The notes under the pieces were generated by a model. It saw only the letters and a program-made list of their open reading frames with translations, was not told the origin of the DNA and ran no database searches. The translations under genes and the position numbers were made by a program. From Campylobacter concisus (GTDB lineage: Bacteria > Campylobacterota > Campylobacteria > Campylobacterales > Campylobacteraceae), in the NCBI RefSeq assembly GCF_003048575.1, contig NZ_PIRZ01000001.1, forward strand, positions 248,001 through 312,000: 64,000 nt of DNA, in the 5' to 3' direction. Below are positions 63,943 to 64,000 of this stretch, one piece after another; within the stretch, counting starts at the first letter, position 1, and each line of letters begins with the position of its first letter.

Positions 63943-64000
63943 TAAGGCCACTAGGTGCTAAATTTATTACATCAAGTCCAAGTATAAAAGAGGCTCCAAG
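63939..64000 (+). CDS. engB: GTP-binding protein EngB/YsxC, 5' end only
   Basis: GTG at 63939 overlaps the lptA stop by 4 bp and opens a frame MIRPLGAKFITSSPSIKEAP that runs off the window. N-terminal F-I/L-T-S-xx-xx-IKEAP and the position after lptA match EngB (essential GTPase in 50S assembly) as in C. jejuni. Only 20 residues are seen. Confidence 0.7.
   Translation, partial: MIRPLGAKFITSSPSIKEAP

Overview
The window is a low-GC chromosome segment from a Campylobacterota species. It most resembles Campylobacter of the concisus/curvus type. The evidence is gene content and gene order recalled from C. jejuni: pheS-pheT-aroA-ispH-rpsA-serA; aroQ-folK-flhF-flhG-fliA-fliM-fliY-mnmA; and ppa-adk-aspS-nadK-recN-cbrR-tatD-mltD-rlpA-kdsC-lptC-lptA. 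A homopolymeric G tract and three UGA-decoded selenoproteins also fit. Species assignment is inference; no search was run.

Layout. 1-12.7 kb: end of a chemoreceptor, a HIT protein, a translation/aromatic/isoprenoid operon, serA, efp, a small SelW-like selenoprotein gene with an in-frame TGA, and a DJ-1 family protein. 12.5-14.6 kb: an RRM protein, a C-terminally truncated gluQ fused to a 3' fragment of tmRNA, and a WG-repeat protein made of seven 102-bp repeats. 14.6-25.6 kb: sppA and a menaquinone-type deaminase on the minus strand, then aroQ, a peptidase, folK and a flagellar run (flhF, flhG, fliA, fliM, fliY), then mnmA. 25.7-29.2 kb: a small decayed island behind tRNA-Asn with an AlpA-like regulator, a relaxase-like gene, a broken IS1595-type transposase, and a restriction-modification remnant with a 9-G tract that is out of frame.

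29.4-47.3 kb: a molybdenum/tungsten and formate region. It holds a cytoplasmic-type selenocysteine formate dehydrogenase; a convergent Tat-exported selenocysteine formate dehydrogenase with its Fe-S subunit, small Tat peptide and TorD-type chaperone; a tungstate transporter (tupA divergent from tupBC); a cysteine desulfurase-like enzyme; fdhD; and a ModE-like regulator. It ends in a three-gene set: a NifB-type radical SAM enzyme, a membrane polyferredoxin and a Tat-exported ModA-like protein. The palindrome TATGC-N7-GCATA occurs upstream of the fdh operon, between tupA and tupB, and upstream of fdhD, which suggests one metal-responsive regulon. A lone protein with a PD-(D/E)XK-like motif sits inside this region.

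47.6-51.3 kb: an S6-type serine protease autotransporter. 51.4-64 kb: tRNA-Met, then housekeeping genes for pyrophosphate, adenylate, aspartyl-tRNA, NAD, cyclic-di-GMP signalling, peptidoglycan lysis, histidine and LPS. The window ends in the first codons of engB.

The best candidates for undescribed biology are the NifB/polyferredoxin/ModA-like set, which appears without nitrogenase genes, and the shared palindrome with its ModE-like regulator.
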